A stretch of 64,000 bases of DNA from Pseudomonadota bacterium (GTDB lineage Bacteria > Pseudomonadota > Gammaproteobacteria > Burkholderiales > Burkholderiaceae_C), in contig JAFEEF010000021.1 in NCBI GenBank assembly GCA_018241265.1, positions 125,909 to 189,908 of the forward strand, given 5' to 3'. The notes under the pieces were generated by a model, which searched no databases, was not told the DNA's origin, and saw only the letters and a program-made list of their open reading frames with translations. A program made the position numbers and the translations under genes. This document shows positions 1-8,677 of this stretch, in pieces (position 1 is the first letter of the stretch; every line of letters begins with the position of its first letter).

Positions 1-353
1 CCCGCCGTGACGGCGAACAGACTCGCGTCCGGACTGCGCGACCGCATGATCGCGCCCAGCGTGCCGTGACCGGACGAGTGGTCGAGGTTCTCGGGTCGCA
101 GCCACCCGTGTGCGCGTGCCGCTGCGCGGCTTTCGACCCACTGCACCGGCACGCGCGCGCGGCTGGCGGGGTCGACCAGGTGCGCCGGCAGACGGTCGCC
201 CAGGCAAGCAGCGTCGGGGTCGAAGCCGAGCCGCAGCGGCGCGCTGCCGTTGGCGCGCTGCACCCAGCGCAGCGCGGACCAGGGGCCCGGCGATCCGGAT
301 TGGCCGAGCCCGACGGAGAGCGTTCGATACAGGGATGCGGCCGGATCAACCAT
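1..353 (-). CDS. Trypsin-like serine protease, N-terminal part (cut by window edge)
   Basis: This reading frame begins at an ATG at 353-351 and runs off the left edge, giving about 117 residues. Near the edge it reads GTLGAIMRS and then SLFAVTAG. That is the usual approach to the catalytic His of chymotrypsin-fold proteases (typically VTAGHV), so the His itself would lie just outside the window. The ATG overlaps the stop codon of the upstream lipoprotein gene by 8 bp, so the two are probably translationally coupled. No signal peptide is visible in this start. The protease call is inference from a short motif; Asp and Ser of the triad cannot be seen. Confidence 0.55.
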   Translation of the reverse strand, partial: MVDPAASLYRTLSVGLGQSGSPGPWSALRWVQRANGSAPLRLGFDPDAACLGDRLPAHLVDPASRARVPVQWVESRAAARAHGWLRPENLDHSSGHGTLGAIMRSRSPDASLFAVTA

Positions 354-2133
354 TGCATTTCCCGCTCAGGATGAAGTCCTTCGTCGCTGCATCGAGCTCG
401 TGAGCGTCCGGCGCGGGCAAGTGCATCTTGTCGCGCTGGCACGCTTCGATACGCGCCATCACCTCCTTCTGGTTCGGCGCGGGCGAGGACGGCAGGCCCA
501 ACGCGGCGGCCAGGGCCGGCAGGCTCAGCCGGTCTATGCTGGTCGTCGACGCATCGGCCGCTCCCGCGCGCTCGATCTTGATCGTCACATCGCGCGACGA
601 CGTGCCGGTGCCGTCGCGGAAGTGCAGCACTGCGCTGCTGCCGTCGGCCGCGTCCGCGGCGGCCTTGAACACGAACGCGCCGTCGAGCGTGCGCGACAGC
701 TCGCCCACCTTCGCATCGCTGGTCCCGAGGCTCGCGGTCGGCAGACCGGTGCCGCCGCTCACCGTGAAGCTCTTGCTGCCGCCCGGCGCCAGCGATACCT
801 CATCGACGTTCGGCGAGATCTGCAAGCCGCCTTGCTGGTCGCTGGCGCATTGGGCGAGCCGCGCATTGGCCGTTCGCACCTGGTCGCGCATCGTGACCAG
901 TCGGGCATGGAGCTTCGTGGCGATCCGTTCGGCCGCGTCGGCGACTTGTTCCGCCGCCTGCAGTGCGGCATCCGGGCGTTCGTTCACCTCGGGGACGGCC
1001 GGCTTGCGGCGCGTGATGTCCGACTGGGCCAGGACCGCCTGGGAGCCGCCTGCCCCTGCATCCGTCGTCGCGGCCCGGGGCTCGAGGGCGGGGGCGGCGG
1101 ACAGGTTGAATGCGGTGCTGCGCAGCGACGTCGCGGCATTCAGAACGGCTGCGAGGTCGGGCTCGGTGGCAAGGACTTGGCGGGCGACCGCGAACTGCAC
1201 CGCCGTCGTCCGGTTGCACAGTGCGTCGCCCGCCGCGCCGAAGACGACGGCCTGGCGCCGCGCCGTGGCGCTCAGCGACACGAGCGAACGGCGCACGCGC
1301 TCCAGCCGCTGGATGTCGAGCGCGATGTCGGGGTGCGGCTGCAGCTTGCGCTCCGTCTTGACGGGCCCCGCGCAGGCGTCGCGCAACGCGTTGGCGGTCG
1401 ACACGCACAACTCGTAGCGCCGGGTCCGGTCGGCCGACGCGCCGGCGGCAGGCTGGGCACATTGCTCCGGAACCACCGTCTTGCATCGCGGAGATGCCGG
1501 CGCGCCGGTGATGGCCTCCCGTGTCGTCGGGCGGTTCAAGGCGTCGAGCACGGCCAGCTGCTGATCGAGTTGCGGCAACGCCGCATCCGCCTGATCGGCC
1601 ATGTCGTCGATGCTCTCGACGCCTGCCGGCGCAGGCTCCGAACTGCGCAGCCAGCCCTTCGGCAAGGTATACGACGTCGCAGCGTCCATCGCGCAATTGA
1701 GTGCCACCGCGCCGTTCAGGTAGACCTGCTGTCGAGGCCGCGACGTCATGGTGCTGCCGTACGCGTATGTCGCCGAGCCGGCAATGCCGAGGCCGGCCAG
1801 GTCCTGGCTGTTCGGATGGGTGATCCCCTTGAAGAGCGCTGCCGTCGCCAGGCCTATCAGCGCCGCGCTCGTCCCGGTACCGACTTCCGACAGGTTCTGC
1901 ACGGCGGTCGTGTAGCGGCGCTGGGCCGCGCCCGCCCGCTGCAGCGCGGTCTCCAGCTTCATCGGGTGCGGCGCGGCGGAGCACGAGTCCGCGGCCGGTG
2001 TCGCTCCGGTGACCAGATCGTCGGTGAATACTTGCGGCGTCAAGGTGGAGCAACCGGTGATGCTGCCTGCAGCGCACACCGCCAGCCCATGTGCCGCTCT
2101 CCGCCATACGAAAGACTTGTGGAGCGAGGTCAA
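346..2133 (-). CDS. Large lipoprotein with C-terminal Ig-like domain, function unknown
   Basis: Predicted outer-envelope lipoprotein of 595 residues. I chose the TTG at 2133 because AAGGGGAG sits 6 nt upstream and it places a signal peptide ending in a lipobox (SITGC, lipidated Cys about residue 28). The open frame continues upstream, but that part reads as non-coding and overlaps the neighbouring gene. A short hydrophobic stretch lies near residues 75-90. An Ala-rich, probably coiled-coil segment spans about 385-435. A beta-rich Ig-like (Big-type) domain beginning ISPNVDEVSLAPGGS covers about 436-520. I do not recognise the family. It lies between a small membrane protein and a trypsin-like protease on the same strand, suggesting one envelope operon. 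Confidence 0.7.
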   Translation of the reverse strand: MTSLHKSFVWRRAAHGLAVCAAGSITGCSTLTPQVFTDDLVTGATPAADSCSAAPHPMKLETALQRAGAAQRRYTTAVQNLSEVGTGTSAALIGLATAALFKGITHPNSQDLAGLGIAGSATYAYGSTMTSRPRQQVYLNGAVALNCAMDAATSYTLPKGWLRSSEPAPAGVESIDDMADQADAALPQLDQQLAVLDALNRPTTREAITGAPASPRCKTVVPEQCAQPAAGASADRTRRYELCVSTANALRDACAGPVKTERKLQPHPDIALDIQRLERVRRSLVSLSATARRQAVVFGAAGDALCNRTTAVQFAVARQVLATEPDLAAVLNAATSLRSTAFNLSAAPALEPRAATTDAGAGGSQAVLAQSDITRRKPAVPEVNERPDAALQAAEQVADAAERIATKLHARLVTMRDQVRTANARLAQCASDQQGGLQISPNVDEVSLAPGGSKSFTVSGGTGLPTASLGTSDAKVGELSRTLDGAFVFKAAADAADGSSAVLHFRDGTGTSSRDVTIKIERAGAADASTTSIDRLSLPALAAALGLPSSPAPNQKEVMARIEACQRDKMHLPAPDAHELDAATKDFILSGKCNG

Positions 2134-2267
2134 AGCGTGCTCCCCTTGGCAACGATGCCAGTGCGCAAGGTTCGCGTTGTCCCGCAATCGCCTCGTGTCG
2201 TCGTCCGCAACCCTGTGGAAAGCCGGGCGGCTCCGCTGGCTGAAGCGGCGGTCCGCTATCGCCTCGC

Positions 2268-2660
2268 TCAGCGCCGTCGCCGCGGATCGCGCAGGAACGC
2301 CCAGCAGATCGCGGTGATCGTCAGCTGCACGACGACGAACGTCATCGCCACGGCGAACAGCGCCGCCAGTGCCGGATGCGGCCACAGCGTCTCGCTGCAG
2401 CGCCCGAGCACGCCGACGATCGCGCCGAGCGTGGCCCAGCGCCGCAGATAGACCGGCAGCCAGCGCGCGCGATCGCGGTTGATGCCGATCGCGCGGGTGC
2501 GGTCGGTCGCCGAGCCGGCCTCGGTGTCGCCGAACAGCCAGCCGTAGAAGAAGTAGCGATACAGGGTCCGACCGAGGCGGCGCGGCGAGGCGTCGTCGGC
2601 GGCGGGCTCGGCGGCGGGCTCGGCGGTCGACGGGCGGCGCGTGGGAGGCGTCCGGATCAT
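2268..2660 (-). CDS. Small inner-membrane protein, function unknown
   Basis: A 130-residue protein (140 if the ATG at 2690 is used). The first 30 residues are Pro/Ala/Glu-rich and probably disordered. Then come a YRYFFYGWLFGD motif and two hydrophobic segments (about residues 75-92 and 98-120), ending in an Arg-rich cytoplasmic tail. Codon use is typical of the window. It is the first gene of a minus-strand set that continues with the lipoprotein and the trypsin-like protease, separated from the lipoprotein start by about 135 bp. I do not recognise a named family. Confidence 0.6.
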   Translation of the reverse strand: MIRTPPTRRPSTAEPAAEPAADDASPRRLGRTLYRYFFYGWLFGDTEAGSATDRTRAIGINRDRARWLPVYLRRWATLGAIVGVLGRCSETLWPHPALAALFAVAMTFVVVQLTITAICWAFLRDPRRRR

Positions 2661-2762
2661 GCTGCCTAGACTAACCGGGGTTGCTCCCATCCTGCAGCGC
2701 GCGGCGGTTGTCTCCGGTGCTGGATGAATCTACAGTAGTGCCCCGGCTCCGATCGAAGACCC

Positions 2763-2969
2763 ATGAACGCTCCCCTGTTGCCCGAAATCCTGCTCGGCGT
2801 CGATACGTCCGCAGAGCCCCGGCTTCCGCTGGCGAGCGAGGGCGTGCTGCGCTACATCTGGGAGAGCCGTTACGGGCCGATGCTGATCGAGGTGCGCGCC
2901 GGCGAGGTCTACGTCAACGGCGCGCGCGTGCAGCGCATCCGGCCCGGCGCCGGCGGTCCGGCATCGTGA
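2763..2969 (+). CDS. 68-residue protein coupled to the nuclease-helicase gene
   Basis: A short gene starting at ATG 2763. Its stop (TGA 2967-2969) overlaps the likely GTG start of the next gene in a GTGA arrangement, which usually means translational coupling and often physical partnership. The protein has a mixed alpha/beta pattern with the segment YIWESRYGPMLIEVRAGEVY and no membrane span. No family is recognised. Because it is fixed in front of a DNA-processing enzyme it may be an accessory subunit; this is inference from gene order only. Confidence 0.65.
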   Translation: MNAPLLPEILLGVDTSAEPRLPLASEGVLRYIWESRYGPMLIEVRAGEVYVNGARVQRIRPGAGGPAS

Positions 2970-5326
2970 CGGAAGCGGTCGGGGACGAGTGCGCGGCGCA
3001 CCGCCCGAGATCGGACGCTGCAGCCCGGCTTGACGTCGATGTGCGCTATGCCGTGGCGGTGCGCGAGCTGTGCGCGTTCACCGCCAAGACCGGCGATCTC
3101 GACCTGCGCTTCACGCCCGCACCGACCGCGCAGGAAGGGATCGCCGGCCATCAGCTCGTCGTGTCGAGGCGACCGGCCGGCTACGCGGCCGAGGTCGGCC
3201 TGAGCGGCGCGATCGGCAACCTGCAGGTGCGCGGCCGCGCCGACGGCGTCGATCGGCAGCGTGGACGGCTCGAGGAGATCAAGACGCACCACGGCGATGC
3301 CGGCCGCATCCCCGAGAACCATCGGCATCTGCACCTCGCACAGGCCGAGACCTATGCGCATCTGCTGTGCAGCGCGGACGGTCGAGCCGAGCTCGATGTG
3401 GCCGTCGTGTACTTCGAGATCCGCAGCCAGGCCGAGACCGCGACCGAACGCCGCTATGCCGCCGCCGAACTGGCGACGCGCTTCGCGGCGCGCTGCGAGC
3501 GCTTCGCCGCATGGGCGATGCAGGAGACGGCGCATCGTCGGGCCCGCGACGATGCGCTCGCGGCGCTCGCGTTCCCGCATCCGTTCCGCTCCGGGCAGCG
3601 CGACCTGGCCGCGGCCGTCTACCGCTGCGCGCGCGACGGCCGGCACTTGCTGGCCCAGGCACCGACCGGTATCGGCAAGACGCTCGCGACCTTGTTCCCG
3701 GCCCTGAAGGCGCTGGCTGGAGGGCTGGACAAGGTCTACTTCCTGACCGCCAAGACGGCCGCGCGCGGGCTGGCGCTGGCCGCGCTGCGCACGCTCGCCG
3801 GCGCCGAAGGGGTTCCATTGCGCGTCCTCGAGCTCGGCGCGCGCGAGACGCTCTGCGAGCATCCCGACAAGGCCTGTCATGGCGATTCGTGCCCGCTGGC
3901 GCGCGGCTTCTACGACCGGCTGCCGGCGGCGCGCAGCGCCGCGGTCGGCGCGGCCGGCTTGCTGGATCGCACGCGCGTCGCGGCGGTGGCGCGTGCCCAT
4001 GCCGTCTGCCCGTACTACCTCGCCCAGGAGCTGATCCGCTGGTCGGACGTCGTGATCGGCGACTCCAACCACTACTTCGACACGAGCGCGGTGCTGCACG
4101 GCATGACGCTCGCCAACGAGTGGAAGGTCGCGGTGCTCGTCGACGAGGCGCACAACCTCGTCGAGCGGAGCCGCACCAACTATTCGGGCGAACTGAGCCG
4201 GCGCGCGCTGTCGGCCGCCGTCAAGGCCGCGCCGCCTGCCGTCGCCAAGCCATTGCGCAGCCTGCAGCGGCGCTGGCAGCAGATCGATGCGGAGCAGAGC
4301 GAGCCCTATCGTGTGCTCGAGGCGGTGCCGCCGGCGTGGGTCGCGGCGCTGAGTACGGTCGTTGCCGCGATCGCCGAATGGCAGGCCGAGCATGCCGATG
4401 GTCTCGACGGCGCGCTGCTCGATCTCTACTTCGCCGCATTGCACCTGGGGCGGCTGATCGAAAGCTGCGGTACGCATTCGATCGTCGATTGCACGCAGGT
4501 CGCGGCGGAGTCGGGACGGCCGAAGGACAGCGTGCTTTGCGTGCGCAATGTCGTTCCCGGCCCGCACCTCGTGCGTCGCTACGCCTCGGCGCACTCGGTG
4601 ACGCTGTTCTCGGCGACCCTGGCGCCGATGGCGTACTACCGCCGCATGCTCGGACTGCCGGACGACACGCGCACCATCGATGTCGCTTCGCCCTTCGCGG
4701 CCGAGCAGCTCGCGGTGCGCGTCGCGCGCGACATCTCGACGCGCTATCGCGACCGCGCGAGATCGCTCGCCGCGGTGACGCGCCTGATCGAAGCGCAGTA
4801 CCGGTGCGCACCGGGCAACTACATCGCCTTCTTCGGCAGCTTCGAATACCTCGAACAGGCGGCCGACGACCTGTCGGCACGGTGGCCGGATCTGCCGGTC
4901 TGGCGCCAGTCGCCGCGCATGGATCGCGCGGCCGAAGACGACTTCCTCGCCCGCTTCAGGGACGATGGCGCGGGCATCGGCTTTGCGGTGCTCGGCGGCC
5001 GGTTCGGCGAAGGCATCGACCTGCCGGGGCGGCGGCTCGTCGGCGCGTTCATCGCGACCTTGGGCATGCCGCAGGTCAATCCGGTCAACGAGCAGATGCG
5101 CCGCGCAATCGACGCGCTGTTCGGGCAGGGCTACGAATACGCCTACCTCTATCCCGGCCTGCGCAAGGTCGTGCAAGCCGCGGGCCGGGTGATCCGGACG
5201 ACGTCGGACCGCGGGGTCGTGCACCTGATGGACGATCGGTTCGCCGAGCCGCGCGTGCTGCGCCTGCTGCCGACGTGGTGGCAGGTCCGCATCGACCGCG
5301 GCGGAGCAATCGCTGAAATGGCCTAG
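2966..5326 (+). CDS. PD-(D/E)XK nuclease fused to DinG/XPD-type Fe-S helicase
   Basis: A 786-residue predicted DNA-repair enzyme. The N-terminal part carries a PD-(D/E)XK nuclease pattern: an Asp in GRADGV near residue 93, then EEIKT near 104-107. The rest is a superfamily 2 helicase: Walker A PTGIGKT near 233; Cys residues near 297, 303, 308 and 348 in the spacing of the XPD/DinG 4Fe-4S domain; DEAH near 393-396; and QAAGRVIR near 736. The GTG start at 2966 overlaps the stop of the small upstream gene. The open frame extends further 5' but overlaps that gene, so I did not use it. Its 3' end overlaps the convergent regulator gene by 4 bp. The likely role is resecting or unwinding damaged or branched DNA; the substrate is unknown. 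Confidence 0.85.
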   Translation: MTEAVGDECAAHRPRSDAAARLDVDVRYAVAVRELCAFTAKTGDLDLRFTPAPTAQEGIAGHQLVVSRRPAGYAAEVGLSGAIGNLQVRGRADGVDRQRGRLEEIKTHHGDAGRIPENHRHLHLAQAETYAHLLCSADGRAELDVAVVYFEIRSQAETATERRYAAAELATRFAARCERFAAWAMQETAHRRARDDALAALAFPHPFRSGQRDLAAAVYRCARDGRHLLAQAPTGIGKTLATLFPALKALAGGLDKVYFLTAKTAARGLALAALRTLAGAEGVPLRVLELGARETLCEHPDKACHGDSCPLARGFYDRLPAARSAAVGAAGLLDRTRVAAVARAHAVCPYYLAQELIRWSDVVIGDSNHYFDTSAVLHGMTLANEWKVAVLVDEAHNLVERSRTNYSGELSRRALSAAVKAAPPAVAKPLRSLQRRWQQIDAEQSEPYRVLEAVPPAWVAALSTVVAAIAEWQAEHADGLDGALLDLYFAALHLGRLIESCGTHSIVDCTQVAAESGRPKDSVLCVRNVVPGPHLVRRYASAHSVTLFSATLAPMAYYRRMLGLPDDTRTIDVASPFAAEQLAVRVARDISTRYRDRARSLAAVTRLIEAQYRCAPGNYIAFFGSFEYLEQAADDLSARWPDLPVWRQSPRMDRAAEDDFLARFRDDGAGIGFAVLGGRFGEGIDLPGRRLVGAFIATLGMPQVNPVNEQMRRAIDALFGQGYEYAYLYPGLRKVVQAAGRVIRTTSDRGVVHLMDDRFAEPRVLRLLPTWWQVRIDRGGAIAEMA

Positions 5327-7884
5327 ACGGCAGCGTCGAACGCCAGCGCCGCCGCGCTCGCCGCCTCTTCGCCGAACCGCGCGCCTTCCGCGACGTGGCG
5401 CGCCAGGACGGCGGCGTCGAGACGGCCGGCGAGCGCCGCGCGCACCAGCGCGCTCGACCGCAGCGCGGGACCATCGCGCGAGCCCAGGCGCGTCGACTGC
5501 GCGTCGGCATGGCCGAGCAGGCGTGCGGCGTCGACATCGCGCTCTTCGCGCGCGGCGAGCAGCGCCAGCAGGTCGGCATAGAGGCCGAACCATTCCCAGC
5601 CGCGGCTCTTCGACAGCGACACGAACGCCTCGACGGCGCCGCGGGCCTCGGCGATCGTGTCCGCATCGCAGACCTCGCGCTGCAGCAGCGCGGTGGCGAG
5701 CGTCGCCAGCACCGGCAACGCATAGTTGCCGCTGAGGCGCTGCGGTTGCTCTAGCAGCGTGCGGCAGCGCTGCACCGCGTCGTCGAGCTGGCCGCGCGCC
5801 AATGCGATTTCCGCGAGGCCGCTCGTCGCCGACGCCGCCGCCGTATCCAGGCCGGCCGGTTCGGCCAACGCGAGTTGCGCCTCCAGCACGTCGTGCACCT
5901 CGGCGAGGCGCCCCTGCGAACGCAGCACGCTGACCTGCGCCTGCAGCCGTTGGGTGCGCAGGCGCGCGGGCCATGCCGGGCGTTCGAGCGCGGCCATCTC
6001 GTCGAGCAACGCGGCATGCGCCGCAGCGTCCATCTCGACGCAGGCCGCGACGAGGCGCAGCGCGAGGTAGCGTCCTTCGGCATCGCCGAGTTCGCGGTAC
6101 GCGGCGGCGGCGCGGCCGGCGCAGTCGATCATCAAGGGTCGCGAGACGCCCCAGTGGTAGCGGCAGCCTTCGAGCCAGAAGCGCGCGGCCACGGCCGGCG
6201 CGATGACGGCGGCGTCGAGCGCGGGACGCAACTGCGTCCAGCGGTGCCGCCCTTCCGACGCGAGACCCAGCAGCAGGAACACGAAGCTCGAGCTGGCGGC
6301 CAGCTCGACCGCCAGCGCAGGGTCGTGCCCCGACGCCCAGTCGATCGCGCTGCGCAGGTTGTCGATGTCCGGTCCGTAGGCAGCGAGCCAGGCGATGTCC
6401 GGCGTGCGCCAGTAGGCGGCGCGACCGGCTTCGCCGAGGCGAGCGGCGGCCGCCGCATGGCGTGCCTGCAGCGCTGCAAGCTCGCCCGTTTCGGCGAGCT
6501 TCAGCGCGGCGTATTCGCGCGCGATCTCGGGCAGCCGGTAGCGGCGCGCCGCGGCCGCGCCGGCCGAATCCGCATCGGCCATCACCATCGAGCGCTCGAC
6601 CAGCGCGCCCAAGGTGTCGAGCACGCTCCACTCGTCGATCGCCGCGTCGCCCGCCACCGCCTGCGCCAACTCGAGCGAGCAGCCGCCGACGAACACGCCG
6701 AGCCGGCGAAACACCGCCTGCTCGGACGGTGCGAGCAGGCCGTGGCTCCAGTCGAAGGCCGCGCGCAAGGTCTGCTGGCGGCTGGGTGCGTCCCGGGCGC
6801 CGCCGCCGAGCAGCCGGAGCCGCTCGCCCAGGCGCGCCGCGACGCCCTCGAGGCCGAGCAGCGGCAGGCGCGCGGCGGCGAGCTTGATCGCGAGGGCGAG
6901 GCCGTCGAGCGCGCGGCAGAGCTGGATCACCGTGGCCACGTTGGCGGCGGTCAGCCGGAAGTGACGATGCGCGGCCTGCGCCTGGTCGACGAACAGCGCG
7001 ATCGCACCGTAAGCGAGCGCTTGGTCGACGTCGGCGCCGGGCGGCGGCAGCGCGAGCGCATCGAGCCGGAACACGCGCTCGCCGTCGGCGTGCAGGGCGG
7101 CCTGGCTCGTCACCAGCAGGCGCACGCCGGGCGCGGCCGCCAGTACCGCATGCGCCAGGTCGGCCACGGCGTCGACGAGGTGCTCGGCGTTGTCGAGAAC
7201 GATCAGCAGGTCGCGGTCCTGCAGCGCCTGCACCAGCGCGGGCAGCGCATCGTCGCCCTGGCCGGCCGGCAGGCGCAGTGCCTGCGCCACCGCCGGAACG
7301 ACGCCGCCGGCTTCGGCCACTGGGGCCAGCTCCACCCAGGCGACCGGGCGCGGCGAGCGGTGCGCGACCGCGAGCGCGAGCGAGGTCTTGCCGATCCCGC
7401 CGGCGCCGAGCAAGGTGACCAGCCGATGCTGCGCAGTCGCCGTCGACAAGGCGGCGAGGTCGTCGTCGCGCCCGATCAAGCGGGCATGCAGCGGCGGCAA
7501 CGGCGGCGCCGCCGCGCCTGCCCGCGCCAGCGGCGATGCCGGGCTCCGGGCGCCGGCATCGCGCGGCGACGTCGCGTCCGCGGGATCCGGATCCTGCGAC
7601 AACGCGAAGCGGTAGCCGCGGCCGGCGATCGTGACGATCGCCTCGCGGCCCAGCACCTTGCGCAAGGTCGAGACCTGCGTCTGCAGGTTGTTCTCCTCGA
7701 CGACGAGGCCGGCCCAGACCTGATCGAGGAGCTCGTCTTTCGTGACCAGCCGGTCGCGGTGCTCGACGAGCAGCAGCAGCACGTCGAACGCGCGGCCGCC
7801 CACCGGCACCGGGAGATGGTCGACGAGTACCGTGCGCTCGGCAGGGCGGATTTCGATATGGCCGAAGCGCAGGGGCGGGGACAC
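5323..7884 (-). CDS. Winged-helix transcriptional regulator with STAND-type ATPase and TPR-like C-terminus
   Basis: An 853-residue regulator. Residues 1-95 form an OmpR/PhoB-type DNA-binding domain ending in GRGYRFAL. Residues 160-167 are a Walker A (GAGGIGKT) and about 225-236 a Walker B-like LLIVLDNAEHL, followed by a long Ala/Leu-rich helical region resembling TPR repeats. This layout fits signal-transduction ATPases that switch a DNA-binding domain on ligand or partner binding. The GTG start at 7884 is preceded by AAGGAG at good spacing. Two small membrane-protein genes are divergent from it across about 200 bp and are plausible targets. The ligand cannot be inferred. Confidence 0.85.
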   Translation of the reverse strand: MSPPLRFGHIEIRPAERTVLVDHLPVPVGGRAFDVLLLLVEHRDRLVTKDELLDQVWAGLVVEENNLQTQVSTLRKVLGREAIVTIAGRGYRFALSQDPDPADATSPRDAGARSPASPLARAGAAAPPLPPLHARLIGRDDDLAALSTATAQHRLVTLLGAGGIGKTSLALAVAHRSPRPVAWVELAPVAEAGGVVPAVAQALRLPAGQGDDALPALVQALQDRDLLIVLDNAEHLVDAVADLAHAVLAAAPGVRLLVTSQAALHADGERVFRLDALALPPPGADVDQALAYGAIALFVDQAQAAHRHFRLTAANVATVIQLCRALDGLALAIKLAAARLPLLGLEGVAARLGERLRLLGGGARDAPSRQQTLRAAFDWSHGLLAPSEQAVFRRLGVFVGGCSLELAQAVAGDAAIDEWSVLDTLGALVERSMVMADADSAGAAAARRYRLPEIAREYAALKLAETGELAALQARHAAAAARLGEAGRAAYWRTPDIAWLAAYGPDIDNLRSAIDWASGHDPALAVELAASSSFVFLLLGLASEGRHRWTQLRPALDAAVIAPAVAARFWLEGCRYHWGVSRPLMIDCAGRAAAAYRELGDAEGRYLALRLVAACVEMDAAAHAALLDEMAALERPAWPARLRTQRLQAQVSVLRSQGRLAEVHDVLEAQLALAEPAGLDTAAASATSGLAEIALARGQLDDAVQRCRTLLEQPQRLSGNYALPVLATLATALLQREVCDADTIAEARGAVEAFVSLSKSRGWEWFGLYADLLALLAAREERDVDAARLLGHADAQSTRLGSRDGPALRSSALVRAALAGRLDAAVLARHVAEGARFGEEAASAAALAFDAAV

Positions 7885-8083
7885 GCGGCTCCTTTCGATG
7901 GGGCGTCTGCGACGGCGGTGCCGTGCGCTCGCCCCCGAATCTAGCGTGCCGGCGCGGTTTCAGGAGATTTCAGGTGCCCTTGAGGACGGCCATGCGACTG
8001 CCGCGCGACAGTGCAGCCGTCGGTGCAGCGCGCAGAGCGCCGCCGGCACCGGCGGTCCGCCGCATCACTTCCAGGAGTCAGTC

Positions 8084-8311
8084 ATGTCGAACTTCCCCGC
8101 CTCCGTCGTCCCGAAGATCGTCGCCGCCGTCGCCTGTTTCATGATCACGCTGGCGCTCTTCAACGGCGTCTCCGACCTGGCCGGCATCGCGCCGGCCTGG
8201 TCGCTCGCGATCGCCGCCGCGGCCGGCGGCACCGGGGCCGCTGCCGCCGGGACGCTCGACGAGGCGCAAGCCTTGGCCGCGGCCGCGAAGCACGGCGCGC
8301 TCGTCCTTTGA
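8084..8311 (+). CDS. Small hydrophobic protein (75 residues), divergent from the regulator
   Basis: ATG at 8084 preceded by AGGAG (8072-8076). The product is mostly hydrophobic and Ala-rich, with one probable membrane helix near residues 10-30 (VAAVACFMITLALFN) and a second Ala/Gly-rich hydrophobic stretch. The upstream frame is open but non-coding in character. It lies 35 bp before another tiny membrane gene and is divergent from the winged-helix ATPase regulator. Function unknown. Confidence 0.65.
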   Translation: MSNFPASVVPKIVAAVACFMITLALFNGVSDLAGIAPAWSLAIAAAAGGTGAAAAGTLDEAQALAAAAKHGALVL

Positions 8312-8345
8312 GCCGAACCTCGAGCCGCCGAACCGGGAGCCGCAC

Positions 8346-8480
8346 ATGAGCACGTCATCCCTCTACGCCGCCACGCGCACCGCCGCGCAGTTGCTCGCGC
8401 CGCGCAATCGCACCGATTTCCTCGTGACGCTGGTCTGCCGCATCTGCGTCGTCGCGATCGTTTTCGCGATCGTCTACTGA
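8346..8480 (+). CDS. 44-residue single-span membrane protein
   Basis: A short gene with a clear ribosome-binding site (GGGAG about 8 nt upstream of ATG 8346). It encodes 44 residues: a polar N-terminus with several Arg residues, then one hydrophobic helix (LVTLVCRICVVAIVFAIVY) running to the C-terminus. It follows the 75-residue membrane protein by 35 bp and probably shares its transcript. Function unknown. Support is the ribosome-binding site, the membrane helix and position. Confidence 0.55.
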   Translation: MSTSSLYAATRTAAQLLAPRNRTDFLVTLVCRICVVAIVFAIVY

Positions 8481-8677
8481 ACGCCCGGGCTGACCGCCTC
8501 CTGGCCGGAGCTCGCAGCCGCCGTCGTGCAGCGGCGCCCGACCGACTGTCGCTGCCGACCGAACCGCATGGCCGGGCCGCCGTCTCCGATGCCCCTGGCT
8601 GCGGGGGTGCTGCGCGCGATCGGGCTGGCATCATCGCGGCCCGGGGAGCGGGCATCCAATCTGGCGGAGCACTCGGC

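Noticed and set aside
2909-6631. Very long minus-strand open frame opposite the nuclease-helicase gene
   Set aside because: Its predicted protein is an Arg/Ala/Gly-rich shadow with no domain. The opposite strand and the neighbouring regulator frame carry clear motifs. Long antisense frames are expected at this GC content.
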